DNA from: Paracoccaceae bacterium
GTDB taxonomy: Bacteria > Pseudomonadota > Alphaproteobacteria > Rhodobacterales > Rhodobacteraceae
Assembly: GCA_002400675.1 (NCBI GenBank)
Contig: NVQY01000230.1
Span: forward strand, 1 to 5,821
DNA: 5,821 bases
Direction: 5' to 3'
Under the pieces are notes generated by a model. That model saw nothing but the letters and a program-made list of their open reading frames with translations. It was not told where the DNA came from and searched no databases. The position numbers and the translations under genes were made by a program. Position 1 is the stretch's first letter. Each line of letters opens with the position of its first letter. Positions 1-5,821 of this stretch are shown here, in pieces.

Positions 1-733
1 TCAGGATTTCGATGTCGATTTCGGTGATGCGTCCTTCGGCCTGCGCCTCGGTTGCGGCCAACTCGCCGATCCGCCCCTGAAGATTGGCAGCGTTGCGTTC
101 AAGGTTGAAGACCGTCCCGGCCTGCGCCAGCCCGCGATCCAGAAGGATCTGTTGGTTGGCCAGCTCTTTCTTGATCAGCACCAATTGCAGGTCCAGCGAT
201 ACTTGCTGCGCGTTGATGCCGACGATCTGGCTTTGGATCTGGTTTGTCCGTTTATTGAGTTGTTCAGCTTCCCGCGCTGTGGATTCGCGCCGTGCCACGA
301 ACAGGCGTTCCTGCCCTGCCAGCAAATCCGCAACTTCGGGGCGGTTCTCGGCGATTTTCAGCAGTTCTTCGTCAAACTCAAGGGTGTCAGCCTCGTCACG
401 TTCTGCCTCAAGGCGGGCACGGCGCGACATCAGTTCAAACAACTGCCCTTCGACGATGGTCTTTTGCGAGGCCAGCAGGGTCGAATCCAGCCGGATCAGA
501 ATGTCGCCCTTTTTAACCGTGTCGCCTTCTTCCACCAGAATTTCACTGACCACACCGCCGTCGATATGCTGGACGATCTGGCGCTTTTTATCCACTTCGA
601 TCCGGCCGCTGGCAATGATGGCCCCGGCAAGGGTTGTCTCTACTGCCCAGACGCCAAAGCCGCCCAGCAGTATCAGCAGACCAAACATGCCAAACAGAAC
701 CGGCCCACGGGCCGACCACGCGCGATCCGTCAT
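1..733 (-). CDS. HlyD-family type I secretion periplasmic adaptor (membrane fusion protein), C-terminus cut off by window edge
   Basis: This is the adaptor that links an inner-membrane ABC exporter to a TolC-like outer-membrane channel in a type I secretion system. The frame opens with ATG at 733-731 and stays open to the left edge, giving about 244 residues; family members usually have about 430-440, so roughly the C-terminal 45% is missing. A short cytoplasmic N-terminus is followed by one membrane segment at about residues 12-31. A lipoyl/biotinyl-like half domain follows at about 45-83, including the family-typical stretch VQHIDGGVV (54-62) and EEGDTVKKGDILIRLD (68-83). From about residue 85 onward the protein is charged and Glu/Gln/Leu-rich, as expected for the long coiled-coil hairpin. 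The start overlaps the stop of the upstream ABC gene (ATGA) and has a strong Shine-Dalgarno sequence. The function is a family-level call and the transported substrate cannot be told from this part. Confidence 0.93.
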   Translation of the reverse strand, partial: MTDRAWSARGPVLFGMFGLLILLGGFGVWAVETTLAGAIIASGRIEVDKKRQIVQHIDGGVVSEILVEEGDTVKKGDILIRLDSTLLASQKTIVEGQLFELMSRRARLEAERDEADTLEFDEELLKIAENRPEVADLLAGQERLFVARRESTAREAEQLNKRTNQIQSQIVGINAQQVSLDLQLVLIKKELANQQILLDRGLAQAGTVFNLERNAANLQGRIGELAATEAQAEGRITEIDIEIL

Positions 734-2463
734 TGTACACCTCCCATGGCGGCGGTACTGGCCAGTTCCTGATGGTTGGACACCATTTCACGCATCACAT
801 CATCCTTTGGCCCAAACGCCGCACGGGTGCCGTGGTCGATGACCAGCAGCATGTCGCATTCCTGTATCGCCGCCGGTCGGTGCGCCATGATCAGCACCGA
901 ACTGCCGTTGGCCTTGAGCATCCGTATCGCCTGATTAAGCGCCATCGACCCTTCGTTGTCGAGATTCGAGTTTGGCTCGTCCAGAATGACGATGACCGGG
1001 TCATCGTACATCGCGCGGGCCAATGCGATCCGCTGCATCTGGCCACCCGAAAGGCGCCCGCCACCAGAAGCGACGCGGGTGTCATAGCCATCGGGCAATT
1101 CAACGATCATATCGTGCGCCGCCGCCATCTTGGCCGCCTTGACCACCTTTTCGCTGTCAGGTTCGGCGATCAGGCGGGCGATGTTCTGGGCTATCGTGCC
1201 CTCAAACAACTGCACCCGTTGCGACAGGTAACCGATATGACGCCCCAGAACGTCGGCCGGGTATTGGTCCAGCGCCGCGCCATCCAGCCGGATGGTGCCG
1301 CCAGCCGGTTTCCATACGCCGGTGATCGCCTTGGCCAGCGTCGATTTGCCAGAGCCGGATGGGCCAATGACGCCGACGGCCTGCCCCGGCTCAACCTTGA
1401 AACTGACCGTGCGCAATTGCGCGCGGGTGTCGCCGGGCGGCACGATGGTCAATGACTGCACATCCAGTCGCGCGCGCGGCTTGGGCAATTCCGTGCGTGG
1501 CGATTCCGGTGGCGTTTTCTCAAGCAGGTCACTGAGGGACTTCCACCCCTTCGAGGCACGCTGAACCAGAGGCCACTGGCCAATCACCAGTTCGATCGGT
1601 TGCAGCGCGCGGCCCAGCAGGATCGACGCGGCAATCATCGCGCCCGACGTCACTTCGCCCTGAAGCACCAGATAGGCACCAAGGCCCAACATCGCCGATT
1701 GCAGGAACAGGCGCAGGGTCTTGGTCAGCGCGGTAAAGGTGCCGGTGACGTCATTGGCGGTCACGCTTTGGCCCAGCGAATTGTCGCGCGTCACTTTCCA
1801 ACGCTCAAACGCGGCCCCGCGCATACCCATGCTTTGAATCATTTCCGCCTCGGTGCGGATTTCCTCGGACATCAGGCTGGCGCGGTGGGTGGCGACGTTT
1901 GCCTTGGTCACCGGGCCTTTTGAAAACAACTGATTGAACAGGGTGATAACCACCAACAGGATGCCGCCGGATATCGCCAGCAAGCCCAGCCACGGATGAA
2001 ACAGGGTGATGCCGGCCAGAAAGATCGGCGTCCACGGCATGTCGTAGGCGGCCATCAGCACCGGAGAGGCAATCAACCGCTGCACCGACTCCAGATCGGC
2101 AAGGCCGGTTTGCGCCGCCGGATCAGGGGCCACGGCAGACCGGCGAATCATCGCGTCAAACACCCGTTTGTCCAAAGTCGCCTGAAACCGGGCCCCAACC
2201 CGTGCCATTATCCGACCGCGCGCATAATCCAGAATGCCCATGGTCCCGTACAGAAAGGCCACAAGCAACGTCAGCGCCACCAGAGTCGCCACGGACCGGC
2301 TTCCCAGCACCCGGTCATAGACCTGCAACATGTAAAGTGGACCGGTAAGCATCAGCATGTTGGCAAAAAAGCTGAAAACACCCACAACCCAGAAGAGGGA
2401 ACGGCTTTGTCGTCTGGCGTGGCGCAGTTCTTCGCGTCCCGGGGGGATATGTTCTGGTGTCAT
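730..2463 (-). CDS. Type I secretion system permease/ATPase (PrtD/AprD-type ABC exporter)
   Basis: This 577-residue protein fuses a six-helix export domain to a nucleotide-binding domain and should use ATP to push a protein substrate (typically an RTX or repeat protein with a C-terminal signal) through a channel formed with HlyD and TolC. The membrane domain spans about residues 20-300 and carries LTGPLYMLQVYDRV (39-52), typical of PrtD-type exporters. There is no N-terminal C39 peptidase domain, so a bacteriocin-type double-glycine exporter is unlikely. The ATPase domain is intact: Walker A GPSGSGKST (367-375, K373), Q-loop Q415, signature LSGGQ (471-475), Walker B VIVILDE (490-496, catalytic E496), D-loop NSNLD and switch H528. 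The ATG at 2463-2461 is the first start codon after an in-frame stop at 2484-2482. Its Shine-Dalgarno sequence is weak: the only AGGG lies about 16 bases upstream. It is the first gene of the operon with the HlyD adaptor. Confidence 0.96.
   Translation of the reverse strand: MTPEHIPPGREELRHARRQSRSLFWVVGVFSFFANMLMLTGPLYMLQVYDRVLGSRSVATLVALTLLVAFLYGTMGILDYARGRIMARVGARFQATLDKRVFDAMIRRSAVAPDPAAQTGLADLESVQRLIASPVLMAAYDMPWTPIFLAGITLFHPWLGLLAISGGILLVVITLFNQLFSKGPVTKANVATHRASLMSEEIRTEAEMIQSMGMRGAAFERWKVTRDNSLGQSVTANDVTGTFTALTKTLRLFLQSAMLGLGAYLVLQGEVTSGAMIAASILLGRALQPIELVIGQWPLVQRASKGWKSLSDLLEKTPPESPRTELPKPRARLDVQSLTIVPPGDTRAQLRTVSFKVEPGQAVGVIGPSGSGKSTLAKAITGVWKPAGGTIRLDGAALDQYPADVLGRHIGYLSQRVQLFEGTIAQNIARLIAEPDSEKVVKAAKMAAAHDMIVELPDGYDTRVASGGGRLSGGQMQRIALARAMYDDPVIVILDEPNSNLDNEGSMALNQAIRMLKANGSSVLIMAHRPAAIQECDMLLVIDHGTRAAFGPKDDVMREMVSNHQELASTAAMGGVQ
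738..744 (-). promoter_or_regulatory. Strong ribosome-binding site for the HlyD adaptor, inside the end of the ABC gene
   Basis: On the minus strand, GGAGGTG sits about 6 bases before the ATG at 733-731 and lies within the last codons of the ABC exporter. The ABC stop codon TGA (732-730) shares two bases with the adaptor start codon, giving an ATGA overlap. The arrangement is seen directly; translational coupling of the two subunits is the usual reading of it. Confidence 0.8.
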
Positions 2464-2523
2464 TGTTTGATCTATTAATCCCTAGGGGTACGATTGTATG
2501 ACTTATGGCACGAACCTGCGCGG

Positions 2524-2544
2524 TTGAAAATTAGTCTGTTTCAA
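2524..2544. repeat. Inverted repeat TTGAAA-N9-TTTCAA beside the palindrome
   Basis: TTGAAA (2524-2529) and TTTCAA (2539-2544) are exact inverted copies separated by 9 bases. The right arm overlaps the first two bases of the 15-base palindrome. The site could be a second protein-binding site or part of a promoter, but six-base arms also arise by chance in AT-rich DNA. Confidence 0.3.
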
Positions 2545-2557
2545 ATGTGCCACATTT
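2543..2557. promoter_or_regulatory. Perfect 15-base palindrome, candidate operator
   Basis: AAATGTG-C-CACATTT is a perfect inverted repeat of 7-base arms around a single central base. Its centre (2550) is about 87 bases upstream of the ABC exporter start and about 105 bases upstream of the mlaA start, so it is placed to influence either operon. The symmetry is seen directly. Binding by a dimeric regulator is inference, and I cannot assign a regulator family from this sequence. Confidence 0.45.
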
Positions 2558-2654
2558 CCATTAAGTGATCCCCACATGTCTTTGATCCGCGCGGGGAACG
2601 TTTAGGTAGTCGCCCAAACGGATCTACCCGATTGAGTTACTGGAATTGTTACAG

Positions 2655-3437
2655 ATGCGATTGATGCAGCGTTCTGTTTTTGCCGCAACCGTGTTGATTT
2701 TGACCGGCATGCTATCGGCCTGCGCGACCCAATCCGTCGAGCAACGCGCCGCGGGCGAATTCTTTGACCCCTTTGAGCCGACAAACCGCAAGGTTCATGC
2801 GTTCAACAAGGTATTGGACAAGGCGATCTTTCGCCCGGCCTCGACCGGGTATGTCGGGTTCATACCGGAACCAATAGTGACAAGCCTGACCCACTTTGCG
2901 GTAAACCTGTCGATGCCCGGTGTTGTCGTCGATGCGGTGTTGCAGGGTGATTTCAAAACCGCCGGCAATGGGTTGGCGCGGTTCCTGATCAACTCGACCG
3001 TTGGCATCGCCGGATTGGCCGACCCATCCACCGATTTCAATATCCCGCGCGCGGATACGGATTTTGGTGAAACGCTTTATGTCTGGGGGGTTGGCGAAGG
3101 GCCGATGGTCGAGTTGCCGTTCTATGGCCCGGCGACCACACGGGACGCGGTGGGCATTGTCGCCGACTTTTTCACCAGCCCGCTGACTTTCTCGCCGGTG
3201 CGCCCGGTGGACAACATCGGCTTTTACGCCTCACTGCTTGAACGGATGGCCGACCGGGGCAATTTCTCGGATACGATCGATTCCATTCTGTACGAAAGCG
3301 CCGACAGCTACGCACAGGCACGGATAATTTACCTGCAAAACCGCCGCTTCGAACTGGCCGGGGACGGGGTGGATGGTTATGGTGACCTGTACGACGACCC
3401 TTATGCCGATATATATGGTGACCCTTATGCCGAGTAA
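2655..3437 (+). CDS. mlaA: MlaA (VacJ) outer-membrane lipoprotein of the Mla phospholipid transport pathway
   Basis: MlaA sits in the inner leaflet of the outer membrane and removes misplaced phospholipids from the outer leaflet, passing them to periplasmic MlaC. The product is 260 residues. A lipoprotein signal peptide ends in the lipobox LSAC with acylated Cys23; residue +2 is Ala, not Asp, which fits outer-membrane sorting by Lol. The VacJ family signature follows: DPFEPTNRKVHAFN (38-51), the VLQGD stretch, FLINSTVGIAG, TDFGETL, the VGEGPMVELPFYGP block, and AQARIIYLQNRRF near the end. I chose ATG 2655 because it gives a compact signal peptide and has a weak GGA about 10 bases upstream; TTG 2646 and ATG 2664 are in-frame alternatives. 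The tail ends in two copies of an Asp/Tyr/Pro octapeptide. The gene overlaps mlaC by 11 bases, so the two are surely cotranscribed. Confidence 0.95.
   Translation: MRLMQRSVFAATVLILTGMLSACATQSVEQRAAGEFFDPFEPTNRKVHAFNKVLDKAIFRPASTGYVGFIPEPIVTSLTHFAVNLSMPGVVVDAVLQGDFKTAGNGLARFLINSTVGIAGLADPSTDFNIPRADTDFGETLYVWGVGEGPMVELPFYGPATTRDAVGIVADFFTSPLTFSPVRPVDNIGFYASLLERMADRGNFSDTIDSILYESADSYAQARIIYLQNRRFELAGDGVDGYGDLYDDPYADIYGDPYAE
3384..3431 (+). repeat. Tandem 24-base repeat encoding the octapeptide D-[LI]-Y-[DG]-D-P-Y-A at the MlaA C-terminus
   Basis: Unit 1 (3384-3407) encodes DLYDDPYA (residues 244-251) and unit 2 (3408-3431) encodes DIYGDPYA (252-259); a final Glu and the stop follow. The two units match at 18 of 24 bases, and the 3' half of each (GACCCTTATGCC) is identical. 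The second copy contains the mlaC start codon and Shine-Dalgarno sequence in another frame. The repeat lies beyond the conserved VacJ core. Confidence 0.75.
3417..3421 (+). promoter_or_regulatory. Ribosome-binding site that decides the mlaC start
   Basis: GGTGA lies 5 bases before ATG 3427, inside the last codons of mlaA. The upstream in-frame ATGs (3373, 3379, 3403, 3415) lack a comparable purine-rich site and would put a polar, Cys/Thr-rich extension before the signal peptide. This supports 3427 as the start. Confidence 0.6.
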
Positions 3438-4038
3438 TTTCAAATTCCGCCGTCTGTTGCTGACCTCTGCGATGGTGGCCCCGCTGGTGGCCTCATTGCC
3501 GTCGCTGGCATTTGCCGCACTGACCAAAGCCACCGCAAGCGAGTTGGTGAACCGACTGGTGGGCGACATCAACAAGGTGATCGCCTCGGGCAAGTCGGAA
3601 CCGGCGATGGTGCGCGACTTTGAAAAGCTGTTCATCAAATACGCGGATGTGCCGATTATGGCGCGGTATGCACTGGGCGTGGACGGACGTCGCGCCAGCA
3701 AAGGCCAGATGAGATCCTTTACCAAGGCGTTTCAGGGCTACATCTCTAGCAAATATGGCCGCCGGTTCCGGGAATTCATCGGCGGCAGCCTAGAGGTGAA
3801 ATCAACCCGCAAGATCAAGACCGGGTTCGAGGTCAAGAGCATCGCGTTGCTCAAGGGCCAGGCCCCTTTCGAGGTTACCTTTCTGGTGTCGGACAAATCC
3901 GGCAAGGGCAAGTTCTATAACATGTTCATCGAAGGCGTGAACATGCTGCTGACCGAACGCACCGAAATCGGCGCGATGCTGGACCGGCGCGGGGGCAACA
4001 TCGACAAGATGATCGCCGACCTGAAAAAGATCGCCTAG
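3427..4038 (+). CDS. mlaC: MlaC (Ttg2D) periplasmic phospholipid-binding protein
   Basis: MlaC is the soluble periplasmic carrier that moves phospholipid between the outer-membrane MlaA complex and the inner-membrane MlaFEDB ABC complex. From ATG 3427 the product is 203 residues, close to the roughly 210 of E. coli MlaC. A signal peptide covers residues 1-30, with cleavage after the AFA motif (28-30). Its n-region reads KFRRLLLTS, so a Tat-like RR-x-hydrophobic pattern is present, although the residue before RR is Phe rather than Ser/Thr. The mature part matches the MlaC family: an early helical segment with VNRLVGDINKVI, a central FTKAFQGYISSKYGRRF stretch, a beta-rich lipid-pocket region (about 120-170), and the C-terminal TEIGAMLDRRGGNIDKMI region typical of the family. 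It overlaps the end of mlaA by 11 bases. MlaF, E, D and B are absent from the window, so they would have to be encoded elsewhere. Confidence 0.92.
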   Translation: MPSNFKFRRLLLTSAMVAPLVASLPSLAFAALTKATASELVNRLVGDINKVIASGKSEPAMVRDFEKLFIKYADVPIMARYALGVDGRRASKGQMRSFTKAFQGYISSKYGRRFREFIGGSLEVKSTRKIKTGFEVKSIALLKGQAPFEVTFLVSDKSGKGKFYNMFIEGVNMLLTERTEIGAMLDRRGGNIDKMIADLKKIA

Positions 4039-4046
4039 GGCGGGCC

Positions 4047-4069
4047 GACCGGGCCGAAAGGTGCCGGTC
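4047..4069. terminator. Weak hairpin between convergent mlaC and PBP genes
   Basis: GACCGG (4047-4052) and CCGGTC (4064-4069) can pair around an 11-base loop in the short gap between the two convergent stop codons. The right arm overlaps the PBP stop codon. There is no T-run on either strand, so it is not a classical intrinsic terminator. A direct repeat CGGGCCGA (4041-4048 and 4050-4057) overlaps the left arm. The position suits a shared terminator but the structure is weak. Confidence 0.2.
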
Positions 4070-5821
4070 AGTTGTTCCCGCCGCCAAAGATGTCGCGCAG
4101 CACCTGATCGACCACCTGGCCCAGCGGTTTGCCGCTTTTCTTTGGCGGTTTTGGTTCAACCGGTTGCACCTTGGGGGCCGGTTCGCGCATCGGCAGGGGC
4201 TTTGGCTCCATTCCCTCGACCACGCGGATCATGGTTTCGTGCCAGATTTCGGCTGGAAGACCGCCGCCGGTCACGCCCCTCATCGGCGTGTTGTCGTCAT
4301 TTCCCATCCATACGCCGGTGACATAATCCGCAGTAAAGCCGATGAACCACGCATCCCTTAGGCCTTGCGTGGTGCCGGTCTTGCCCGCAGTCTGCCAGCC
4401 GTCGATCGCCGAGCGCCTGCCAGAGCCGCCGGTGACAACCTTTTGCATCATCCAGATCAACTGTTCCGCCGCTTCGGTGCGGATCACCCGTTCGCCGATG
4501 CCGCCACCCGCCCCCATCAACCGGTTGTCGTCGCCCATCAGCTTCAACTCGACAAGCCCATAAGGGGCAACGGATGACCCACCATTCAGGATGCCGGCAT
4601 AGGCCCCGGTCATTTCGATCAGGGTGCTTTCCGATGCGCCAAGCGCCAATGCCGGTCCAAGCGCCAGATCGCTTTCGATGCCGAACCCTTCGGCTACTTT
4701 GCGCACCAGATCGCGCCCGACCATTTCAGAGGTCTTGACCGCCGGCACGTTCAGCGAATCCCTAAGAGCGCGGGCCAACGTGACCTCTCCGTAATGCTTG
4801 CCGGTATAGTTCTTTGGGCACCATTTGCCGGACCCGGCAATGGTCAGGCAATAGGGCGCGTCCAGCACGGTATCATAAGGGGAATAGCCCAGATCAAGGG
4901 CGGTGGCATAGACAAACGGCTTGAACGACGACCCGGTCTGACGCTTGGCCTGGGTGGCGCGGTTAAAGGCCCCGCTGACCCTTGTGTCACGCCCGCCGAC
5001 CATGGCCCGAACCGCCCCATCCGCCGACATGACGATGATCGCCGCCTGCACCTTTGACCCACTTGTCAGCTTTTCCTGAAACACAAACTGCATCGCCTCT
5101 TCGGCAGAGGCCTGTATGCGCCGGTCAAGCGTGGTGCCGATGATCACGTCTTCGGTGGTGTTGCGGGTGAAATACTCTGGCCCGTTGGACATCACCCAAT
5201 CGGCGAAATACCCGCCCGCGCGATCCGCCGCCGCCGAGGACAGGCGCGCAGGGTTGGCAATCGCGTCCTTTGCCTGAGCGTCGGTAAGGTAGCCCTGGTC
5301 CTGCATCAGCCCGACGATCACCGCCGCCCGGTCTTGTGAACGCGACAGGTTGTTGGTCGGGGCAAACCGGGTCGGGGCCTTGAGAAGACCGGCCAGCATC
5401 GCCGCCTCTGCCGGGTTCAGTTCGGCGGCCGACACGCCAAAGTAGCGCTGGCTGGCGGCGGCGAAACCACGCGCGCCGGCCCCCAGAAACGCCCGGTTCA
5501 TATAGATCTCAAGGATTTCGTCCTTGGTACAGCGCGCCTCCATCGCCAGCGCATAGATGGCTTCCTTGGCCTTGCGCCACAGCGAACTCTTGCGACAGCC
5601 GGCTTCGTATTCACGTTCGGTCTGGCCGGTGCTTGGGTCAAATCTTTTGCCCAGACACAGCAATTTGGCCGTTTGCTGGGTAATGGTCGACCCGCCGTTG
5701 CCCGACAAAGGCCCGCGTCCGGCGCTAAGGTTGATGCGCACAGCACTGGCGATGCCGCGCGGGCTGACGCCGAAATGCTGGTAGAACCGCCGGTCCTCGG
5801 TGGCGAGGATCGCGTTCTTGA
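4068..5821 (-). CDS. Class A penicillin-binding protein (bifunctional transglycosylase/transpeptidase), N-terminus cut off by window edge
   Basis: This enzyme polymerises lipid II into glycan strands and crosslinks them in the periplasm. 583 residues are visible, numbered here from the AAG codon at 5819. The cytoplasmic tail, membrane anchor and start of the glycosyltransferase domain lie beyond the right edge. GT51 motifs: TEDRRFYQHFG with catalytic Glu8, then GGSTITQQ (42-49), then RKAKE (82-86), then EILEIYMNRAFLGAGARGF. Transpeptidase motifs: SSFK with nucleophile Ser297 and K300, SLN (355-357), and KTGTT (480-484). The linker between domains is short, with no room for the large OB-like insert of Gram-negative PBP1A. 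The C-terminal 40 or so residues are Pro/Lys-rich and then end in a short amphipathic stretch and GGGNN. Cysteines at 55/75 and 324/334 are unusual. GTG 5741 is internal, not the start, because conserved GT51 sequence continues upstream of it. The gene is convergent with mlaC. Confidence 0.94.
   Translation of the reverse strand, partial: KNAILATEDRRFYQHFGVSPRGIASAVRINLSAGRGPLSGNGGSTITQQTAKLLCLGKRFDPSTGQTEREYEAGCRKSSLWRKAKEAIYALAMEARCTKDEILEIYMNRAFLGAGARGFAAASQRYFGVSAAELNPAEAAMLAGLLKAPTRFAPTNNLSRSQDRAAVIVGLMQDQGYLTDAQAKDAIANPARLSSAAADRAGGYFADWVMSNGPEYFTRNTTEDVIIGTTLDRRIQASAEEAMQFVFQEKLTSGSKVQAAIIVMSADGAVRAMVGGRDTRVSGAFNRATQAKRQTGSSFKPFVYATALDLGYSPYDTVLDAPYCLTIAGSGKWCPKNYTGKHYGEVTLARALRDSLNVPAVKTSEMVGRDLVRKVAEGFGIESDLALGPALALGASESTLIEMTGAYAGILNGGSSVAPYGLVELKLMGDDNRLMGAGGGIGERVIRTEAAEQLIWMMQKVVTGGSGRRSAIDGWQTAGKTGTTQGLRDAWFIGFTADYVTGVWMGNDDNTPMRGVTGGGLPAEIWHETMIRVVEGMEPKPLPMREPAPKVQPVEPKPPKKSGKPLGQVVDQVLRDIFGGGNN

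Larger units (their letters stand above)
2464..2654. other. Divergent intergenic region between the type I secretion operon and mlaA-mlaC
   Basis: These 191 bases separate two outward-facing operons and must hold the promoters of both, unless transcription comes from further away. I see no convincing sigma-70 pair in either direction. The best minus-strand -10 candidate is TACAAT (2498-2493), which lacks a good -35 at normal spacing. On the plus strand, TTGATC (2582-2587) could be a -35 but has no good -10. The region is richer in AT than the flanking genes and contains two overlapping inverted repeats listed separately. I see no small gene or structured RNA in it. Confidence 0.6.

Noticed and set aside
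84..1455. Long plus-strand open frames opposite the secretion genes (252, 206 and 273 codons)
   Set aside because: They lie antisense to clearly recognisable HlyD and ABC coding sequence, have Arg/Ser/His-rich compositions typical of shadow frames in GC-rich DNA, and resemble no family.
2480..2487. CCCTAGGG palindrome just upstream of the ABC exporter start
   Set aside because: Eight-base self-complementary sites are common by chance, and it lies in the leader rather than at a recognisable promoter position.
2493..2521. Sigma-70 promoter for the secretion operon with TACAAT as -10
   Set aside because: No acceptable -35 hexamer lies 16-18 bases upstream, so it is mentioned only as a candidate within the intergenic entry.
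2587..2594. CCGCGCGG palindrome upstream of mlaA
   Set aside because: Alternating CG palindromes are expected in GC-rich DNA; nothing else supports a site.
2646..2654. TTG start for MlaA three codons upstream
   Set aside because: TTG is a rare start, no ribosome-binding site precedes it, and ATG 2655 already gives a complete lipoprotein signal.
3373..3426. Longer MlaC N-terminus from ATG 3373
   Set aside because: It would add 18 residues of repeat-derived sequence before a normal signal peptide and has no good ribosome-binding site; ATG 3427 has GGTGA at 5 bases.
3231..3725. 164-codon minus-strand open frame across the mlaA/mlaC junction
   Set aside because: It is antisense to two well-supported genes, and its composition shows no recognisable domain or signal.
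4061..5057. Several plus-strand open frames opposite the PBP gene
   Set aside because: They are short, overlap one another in different frames, and sit over conserved PBP motifs on the other strand.
5739..5741. GTG as the start of the PBP gene
   Set aside because: Conserved GT51 sequence including the catalytic Glu continues in frame upstream of it to the window edge.

Overview
The window looks like a stretch of alphaproteobacterial chromosome, most likely from the Rhodobacterales/Roseobacter group. I infer this from the high GC content, the PrtD-type secretion ATPase, the adjacent mlaA-mlaC pair, and a class A penicillin-binding protein of a kind I associate with that group. No database search was possible. 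All the recognisable genes serve the cell envelope. I see no tRNA, rRNA, CRISPR array, insertion sequence or phage gene.

Layout: on the minus strand (1-2463) there is a two-gene type I secretion operon. A complete PrtD-type ABC exporter (2463 to 730) is followed, with a 4-base stop/start overlap, by an HlyD-family membrane fusion protein (733 to 1) that runs off the left edge. A 191-base AT-richer intergenic region (2464-2654) separates this operon from a divergent plus-strand pair: mlaA (2655-3437), an outer-membrane lipoprotein, and mlaC (3427-4038), a periplasmic phospholipid carrier, overlapping by 11 bases. After a 29-base gap, a convergent minus-strand gene (4068 to beyond 5821) encodes a bifunctional class A PBP whose N-terminus lies outside the window.

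How the genes work together: the ABC protein and the HlyD adaptor should form the inner-membrane part of a tripartite exporter that needs a TolC-like outer-membrane channel. Neither that channel nor a secreted substrate is visible here. MlaA and MlaC are the outer-membrane and periplasmic parts of the Mla retrograde phospholipid pathway. The inner-membrane MlaFEDB complex is not in the window. The PBP makes and crosslinks peptidoglycan.

No wholly new system is evident. The most interesting unexplained signals are a perfect 15-base operator-like palindrome, with an overlapping second inverted repeat, in the divergent intergenic region; a tandem Asp/Tyr-rich octapeptide at the MlaA C-terminus whose DNA also holds the mlaC ribosome-binding site and start; and cysteine pairs in the PBP, one flanking an apparent insertion in the glycosyltransferase domain.
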